NCBI RefSeq assembly: GCF_914767665.1
Contig: NC_059507.1
Location: forward strand, 18,478,718 to 18,542,717
Length of the DNA: 64,000 bases
Direction of reading: 5' to 3'
Source: Harmonia axyridis
Taxonomy: Eukaryota > Arthropoda > Insecta > Coleoptera > Coccinellidae
Positions 58,358-64,000 of the stretch are shown piece after piece. The first letter of the stretch is position 1. Each line of letters opens with the position of its first letter. Both the position numbers and the translations under genes were made by a program. The notes beneath the pieces are model-generated. The model saw only the letters and a list, made by a program, of their open reading frames with translations, searched no databases and was not told where the DNA came from.

Positions 58358-59167
58358 ACTTGTCAGACGGAAATTTTTAGATAAATTGTGCTCGTTTTGT
58401 GGCGTATCGTATGGATTTTGAGCCCCTACAGTTTTCGAAATATTTGTAGTAATTTCAGTGAGATGGATAAATGTAGCACAATTCAACGACGAGCATTGTA
58501 TTATAAAATTATGCTTCGGATAAATCTGCATTTGCTCAACTACATATGCTAATGCGTATAAATATACATTTTTGTGTCTCGAATGAGATATTTTTGCCTT
58601 GCAGTGCATATTTACTAATTTTCTGTTTCATCTGCATATTTTCAAAATAAAATTTGTTTTCAAACAAATAGAAACAAGCCAAATAAAACCGTACGTCGAG
58701 AATATATTTGACAAATCCCAACCAACTTTTATGAGCTTTTGTCTACTCAACCTCTAAGGAATGGAGTGTTTGGAGAAAATATTTATCCCGATTGCTAATT
58801 TTACTAACATCTGGTGAGAATTACAAGGGAACACATAATCGATGTTAACTTGGTCGACTTCAAAAACAAAACAGTCGAACAATCGCAAAACAGATTGAAC
58901 GAAACTGAAAGTAAATTAAGAGAATTCAAACGATGTATCAAAACAGCATACCTGAATACACCATCTAAGAATCGAACACACAGAACCATAGACAAACTAG
59001 TTTATCTATGCACAGAACTAACACACCCAGGGCCGTAGTGACCGGGTGGGAAGGAAGTTGAGCTTTCCTCGGGGCATATTTCAAGAGCGCCAAATTGACC
59101 CTAGATCGTTCAAAAACCATAGCAAAATTTCATGATGAAAATAGATTGTTTTTGAATCACTAGGTAC
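58358..59167. other. Interior of the Foldback-like element, left of the hAT insertion
   Basis: Non-coding apart from a 74-codon frame at 58814-59038 (FKNKTVEQSQNRLNETESKL) that I do not recognise. A short CAGGGCCGTAGTGACCGG at 59029 resembles a hAT-type terminus. Confidence 0.4.
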
Positions 59168-60046
59168 CAGGGCTGGCGCTAGCAATTTTGGCGCCTGAAG
59201 CGAAGAATTTTTTAGCGCCCCCGCTGAAAAAGTATCAATCAAACCGTAAAGACGAAGAACTAAAATTTCTCCATAAAATGGACCAATAATGATCATTTCA
59301 CTTTCCTTTGGAAACAAGCCGTCAGTAGAAAATCGGAATTCCTCATTTTCCTTCATAACTCCAATTCAGGAACATCCAGTATAAGTATAAGATAGAAACA
59401 ATTCAATTATTAATAAAAAACAAAATTATTTCGAATAATTTGGTTCAAACTACGTTATCAGACCTCTTTTTCCCACATAATAGATATAAGTAAACAATGT
59501 CGACGATAAACCCCACAGGAAAAAATAGATCTACGCCCTTGTAAGTAATATATCTGATTTTCATATTCACAAGACACAAGAAATATCAACTGCGTACGAT
59601 CACACGCAGAACTTCGAAAAATAAATGAGAAAACATATGTTCCGCCGAAAACATTTGGCATTTAATAGTAACTAGTTTCGAATGCAGAATCGTAGGAATT
59701 TCCAATATGTTGAATGAATAAACAACTTCCATATAATTCGAAAGCGAAGATAGTGTTTTCTTTCGTCTTTGTGAAATACATTTCATCCCTCTTTCAATTA
59801 GTGTAATAGTCAATGCGTATATTGGTTGGGTTGCCATGTGTTATTTATTTAACAGGCGGCTTAGTAAAGACGGTCTGGAAATTTTTATTGCAGGGAATGT
59901 TGATGAACGCAGCGGAGCGGAACAACCTCAAGTTGTTTTTCAGAATCAAGACTATATTTTTATAGAAATACACTCTGGGCTAAATTGCTGCCCCTCGAAT
60001 AGAGGCGCCCGAAACAGTCGGTTTCACCACTAACGCCGGCCCTGCT
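59168..60046 (-). mobile_element. Non-autonomous hAT-like element
   Basis: About 880 bp. Ends CAGGGCTGGCGCTAG at 59168 and CTAACGCCGGCCCTG at 60046 are inverted at 13 of 15 positions. Flanks CTAGGTAC and CTAGATAC agree at 7 of 8 bases, as for an 8-base hAT duplication. No transposase frame. Confidence 0.7.
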
Positions 60047-60636
60047 AGATACTTGCTAGGGATAATAATTGTGGGGGTGATTCAGAATCCAGTATCAAGA
60101 TTTCAGATGCGTATTTTTTAGGTCAAAATAAGACTTTTTCACATGAACATATGTCCGCAAACGCTCAGTTACTGAACCAAAAACGTGTAAGTTCTTATTT
60201 TTAGTTAATGTCTAAGGAAACTTGTAATTTGCTCTTGAACCAAAAGTTTTTTGTTTTCAATGTAATAATAGGTTCTTATCATTAGTAAAAATTTTTATGA
60301 AATGCAGCCAATTACAAAAAATGATTTCACTTTTTTCTCGATGACGATCGCAGATGCGTAAAAGTAACAGAAACCACAAAATTTATGAATATAATATACA
60401 TTCATTTCATATGTTAGAATTCACCAGCGCCGTACTGCAAAAAGTGTATGAGGCGAAAAAATATCTCCCTTACAATCAATTCATACTATCTTAAGAGCTC
60501 TTAAACTGAAAGAGCTGTGAAGAAAGGACTAAAAAAATCTTTTATGCCCTGTAGTTCGGTAACGAAGCGTTAGCGAGCACAGGTTAGGTATTGAAAAAAA
60601 GCATTATTTTGATCTGAAAAATACGCCTCTGATATC
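60047..60636. other. Interior of the Foldback-like element
   Basis: AT-rich, no gene or RNA recognised. AACGAAGCGTTAGCGAGCAC near 60561 is a locally GC-richer patch of unknown origin. Confidence 0.4.
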
Positions 60637-60915
60637 TTGAAACTGAATTTTAAATCAGTCTGTATACTTACTCAATGTTTTTGTATTTTTATATATTTGT
60701 ATATTTTTTTAAATGAGGGCGTTAAAATCCGTTTGTCGTCTCAGTCGTTCACTGAAGGATTGAGTGAATCTCTAATTTCAGCGGACTTTCTGTTTGCGAC
60801 ATTGAAGAATTTACAACTTTTTTTTAAACATATTAAGCAAAATACTCTAGACGAATCTTTATTGCGAAAAAACTATGTCCAGACATTATACAATGCCACT
60901 ATACAAAAGCTGTAA
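60637..60915 (+). pseudogene. hAT transposase fragment (CGGBP1/ZBED-like type)
   Basis: A 92-aa frame whose second half reads like the part of hAT transposases before the DDE domain: SLISADFLFATLKN, then DESLLRKNYVQTLYNATIQK, resembling the common pattern ESTLRKNYV..LY. The first half is probably not coding. The frame ends before the expected DETTD block, so it is a remnant. It is unlikely to mobilise the Foldback-like element. Confidence 0.45.
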
Positions 60916-61796
60916 GGAAAAGATAAAGATAAAACTTTTAATCATTAAATGAAACAACAAACAACGGTTGTAGAAGAAAGATGCGAAGCACAACGTATAA
61001 AATAAATTCATAAAATCTCGAATAACTATTGAATTATTTAATTTGAGAGCATAATCATGTTCGGACACTACCCTTATTTTTCACCGTAGAATTCAACGAA
61101 ATCACAAAAAAATAGGGTTCAAATTTGGAAATCGAAAGTTATGATCAAATTTTGTTCACAATTTTTGGCACAATATTTGAAACACCCTGTGATGATATTT
61201 CTCAAAAGTTCTTTTTGAAAAAATTTTTTCTTAATTCCTGTATAACCGGAAGTGCAGGAACTTCGAAAATATTTTGGCTGGATAGAGCATCATAAACAAT
61301 GTCATATTCCGAATTTTCAGATTTCAAATCGGCCCCGTTCTCCAGAAACGTCTAATAGGCCGTCGAACTTGAAACACCCTGTACAGTATGAATTTTTTCA
61401 ATGCATATTTATCGGAAGCCTAGTTATAATTATGAGTTGTTGCATTGGCAGGCAGGCATTGGGTTGAGGTGGGGAAACTCAAATTTCAATGAGTCGTCGT
61501 TTCAATACCTTTTTATCTTCAGAAATACCTCATCACTTAGAAAGATTAATTCAGTATAGTAGTTAAGCTAATATATAAATATATTGGGATTAATTAAAGA
61601 TGTTGACATATCCATTAATGAGGTACATATAAGTTTGATGAAATAATAATAATTAACACTAACTTCATTTGAAAATCTTTAAAATACAGTAAAGAAAACT
61701 GTTATCTTTTCATAAAATAAAACATAAAAAATAGAAATGTTTTGCCCTTACTACTTTAGAATATTACTATGTTAAAGTAATATGTAACATCTACTA
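60916..61796. other. Interior of the Foldback-like element, right part
   Basis: Non-coding. Two ACACCCTGT motifs (61179, 61374) of the kind found at many insect TE ends. Nothing else identified. Confidence 0.45.
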
Positions 61797-62408
61797 TGAG
61801 TCACAGCATCAAGTTGGTGACTCACATGAAAAACTCGAAATATCTCGAAAACTGAATGGGCACAAAATTTTTTTCATGCAGCAAAAATTGGCATAAAATG
61901 GGCACAAAATACCCAAATAAAAAAAATTTAAAATTTCCATGTATGAGTCACAGCGTCAAGTTGGTGACTCACAGGGAAAACTCGAAATATCTCGAAGACT
62001 GAATGGGCACAAAATTTTTTTTTTGCGGCAAAAATTGGCACAAAATGGGCACAAAATACCCAAATAAAAAAAAATGAAAATTTCCATGTATGAGTCACAG
62101 CGTCAAGTTGGTGACTCACGGTAAAAACTCGAAATATCTCGAAAACTGAATGGGCACAAAATTTTTTTTTTACGGCAAAAATTGGCACAAAATGGGCACA
62201 AAATAGCCAAATAAAAAAAATTTCAAATTTCCATGTGTGAGTCACAGCGTCAAGTTGGTGACTCACGGGAAAAAATCGAAATATCTCGAAAACTGAATGG
62301 GCACAAAATTTTTTTCATACGGCAAAAATTAGCACAAAATGGGCACAAAATACCGAAAACAATTTGATACCAAAATTCGAGGAGTGGATCACCAACTTGA
62401 CGCACCTG
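61797..62408 (-). repeat. 147-bp tandem array, right inverted end
   Basis: TCACAGCGTCAAGTTGG landmarks start at 61801, 61948, 62095 and 62242, exactly 147 bases apart. Mirror of the left array, with one more unit. A 112-codon frame on the minus strand exists only because 147 is a multiple of three. Confidence 0.92.
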
Positions 62409-62415
62409 TTTTCTA

Positions 62416-63739
62416 CTTAATCTGGTCACACTGCTTTTAAAATGAAAATCCGATGCTGATAAGGCACGTCTGCAAAAAATGTTTGATTTTATTTTGCTAT
62501 CATAAAAATTATTTAGCTTTGTTGGAGAATCATAAGAATAAAACGATGGCTTATATCTTATAAATTGAAATGAGTTCTTTCATTTTTATCATCCAATCCA
62601 TACAGGCTGTTCCAACAACATTGATGCAATGCTCTATTACAGTTAAGGGCTGATATTTTCGAATATTTTCGACACGGTAACACGAACTTCTATTAGAGCT
62701 ACATTATCTGATCGTTTGGAAATATACAGGGTGTACCAAAAAAGTGTACCTCGATTAATGAACAAATAATTTTTCATGGAACATCTTGTTTTTCATTGAG
62801 TTTTCAGAGTGCACGGAATAAATTAACCCAAGTTTTTTTGCTCAAAATTTACCGTTTTTGAAATATCTCGATTTTTTATAAAGTGAAAGGGCTTTGGAAG
62901 ATCCTAATCACTTCGAAATGAATGAATTTATTCAAAACAAGTCAATTAATTGACGACTCATTCAAACGTTATTATCGGGCTCATTCTAAATGGCATAGCC
63001 TGCATTTTATTTTCTTAATAGGTAGCAAATTTTAGTATCTTTGAAAGGTTGTCTACTGAATGACAAAATAAATTATAGGGTGTACCAGTTGAAATAGCCC
63101 GATATTAACTTTTGAATGACTTATCAATGAATTCTATCATTTTACCACCCAGTAGAGTTCTCAATGATTCAAGAATGTTACGCGTTACTTTATGAGCACA
63201 CACAAAACTATTGTATTTTTGTCCACCTTATACCAATTCGAATCAACATGTGATACATTTTTGGAATCAGCTCAGCTAGAGTAATCGGAAAATTGAGACA
63301 AAATGGGGGTGTTCCATTAAAAAAAATGACGGTGGCATCATTACTCGATAGTAATATCAGCAGATAGTATATCAGCTTATTATTCCAAAATATGGTGAAT
63401 TTAAATAAAAAATCGACGTGTTTCAGGATTATTTCTTAAAATGGCCTGTTCCATACTTTACGGACACAGTGTATAATATGATATACTTATAAGGTTTAAG
63501 TTTAGATATAGAGTTCGATTTCAAGTAACAAAGATTATTATAATAATTATATTTGATTCCACAGTAGTATCTTTCAGAATTGGATTCACGATTATCAATA
63601 TTTTTTATGGTTTTTTTCATTCGCTTTCAACAATTGAACATATATCCCCACAATCTTACATTACCGAATGATATGAATCTAAATATTTTAAATGATTGAA
63701 TTGATTGGGAATACAAAGATATGTAAAAATCTTCAACTT
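62416..63739. other. Non-coding repeats without genes
   Basis: TCTGGTCACACTG just right of the Foldback-like element is an R-A-type end. GGGTGTACCA occurs at 62730 and 63078, a motif common at insect TE ends. No coding signal. Confidence 0.4.
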
Positions 63740-64000
63740 AGGTTTATTCACCATATGTTTTCAATGAGGTAACCTTCGAAACTTTCACTGCCCTTTGTAG
63801 TTATTCTCAGCCGACAGTCACCAAAGAAGTTTTATGATTTTATTATATTTGAGTACGTTCTTCTAGAACCGCGTAAAACGTAGAACCTCAATGGACAATG
63901 AATTGATTCATTGGAACAGTCTAGGCATCCCAATTTCCAACCGTCTCGGTTAGATTTCTAGAACTACTAAAATCTGCCAAATGACTTCTTCCTACTAAAA
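63740..64000 (+). repeat. Interspersed repeat R-A, copy 3 (cut by the window end)
   Basis: Same landmarks as copy 1: TTTTCAATGAGG, CAGCCGACAGTCACCAAAGA, GTTCTTCTAGAA, CCGTCTCGGT, ACTACTAAAATCTGCC. Confidence 0.65.

Larger units (their letters stand above)
57911..62408. mobile_element. Foldback/Galileo-like element with satellite-built inverted ends
   Basis: 4498 bp. Both ends start CAGGTGCGTCAAGTTGGTGA (mirrored on the right) and continue inward as tandem 147-bp units, about 3.0 on the left and 4.2 on the right. A perfect 7-base duplication TTTTCTA flanks it (57904-57910, 62409-62415). The empty site reads like the end of R-A (TAGTTTTCTACTTAATCTGG). Long inverted ends made of tandem repeats with a 7-base duplication fit Galileo of the P superfamily, but no P-type transposase or THAP domain was seen inside. 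Confidence 0.78.

Noticed and set aside
58814..59038. A 74-codon frame as a gene in the Foldback-like element
   Set aside because: No recognisable domain, no splice context, no second copy in the window. Mentioned but not called.
61928..62266. A 112-codon frame with a 49-residue repeat
   Set aside because: It exists because the 147-bp unit is divisible by three. Composition is AT-driven and no start or family signal is seen.

Overview
This is an AT-rich stretch of animal nuclear DNA, almost certainly from an insect. Evidence: spliced genes with GT-AG introns, Penelope-like, R4/Dong-like, CR1-like, Copia and BEL/Pao retroelements, a Tigger/pogo transposon, and one exon of a secreted protein resembling the arthropod DUF4779 family. 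A beetle is a guess. I see no rRNA, tRNA, CRISPR or bacterial operon. Nearly everything is transposable element (TE); the only good host-gene candidate is the exon at 50465-51658.

Layout. 300-755: an interspersed repeat (here R-A) that recurs at 53303-53492 plus 56020-56225 and at 63740-64000. 938-3374: a broken Penelope-like element (PLE family B, minus) abutting a 3'-truncated CR1-like LINE (3375-5786, minus). 5787-8509: an R4/Dong-like element carrying an inverted copy of its own 5' end. 8514-32233: a chain of insertions separated by (TA)n tracts, in order two tandem PLE-A units, an R4 3' stub, an R4 3' half, a PLE-like terminal repeat, an intact-looking Tigger, another R4 3' half, a 2.8-kb PLE-B palindrome, a full PLE-B, a PLE-B foldback fragment, and an R4/PLE-B chimera. 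The PLE terminal repeats carry hammerhead ribozyme motifs.

32699-43378: a Copia element (248-bp LTRs, 5-bp duplication ATAAG) containing a BEL/Pao element (34568-39323, duplication GTCAT) and a GC-rich hairpin repeat (39920-40310). Its 3' non-coding region holds 13 tandem hairpins with compensatory base changes. 43384-47050 holds Harbinger-like debris. 48371-49170 is an inverted pair of the GC-rich hairpin repeat. 50465-51658 is the host-type exon. 53501-56013 is an inverted duplication of an unrecognised, partly spliced TE-like gene. 57911-62408 is a Foldback/Galileo-like element: its inverted ends are tandem arrays of a 147-bp unit and it is flanked by a perfect 7-bp duplication.

Activity. 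Apparently intact reading frames exist for PLE-A (two 817-aa copies), PLE-B (844 aa) and Tigger (538 aa after removing a 60-base intron). R4, CR1, Copia, BEL and Harbinger copies are broken or truncated. The nesting gives an order: BEL and the GC-rich repeat are younger than Copia, and Copia is younger than the Harbinger-like debris it split.
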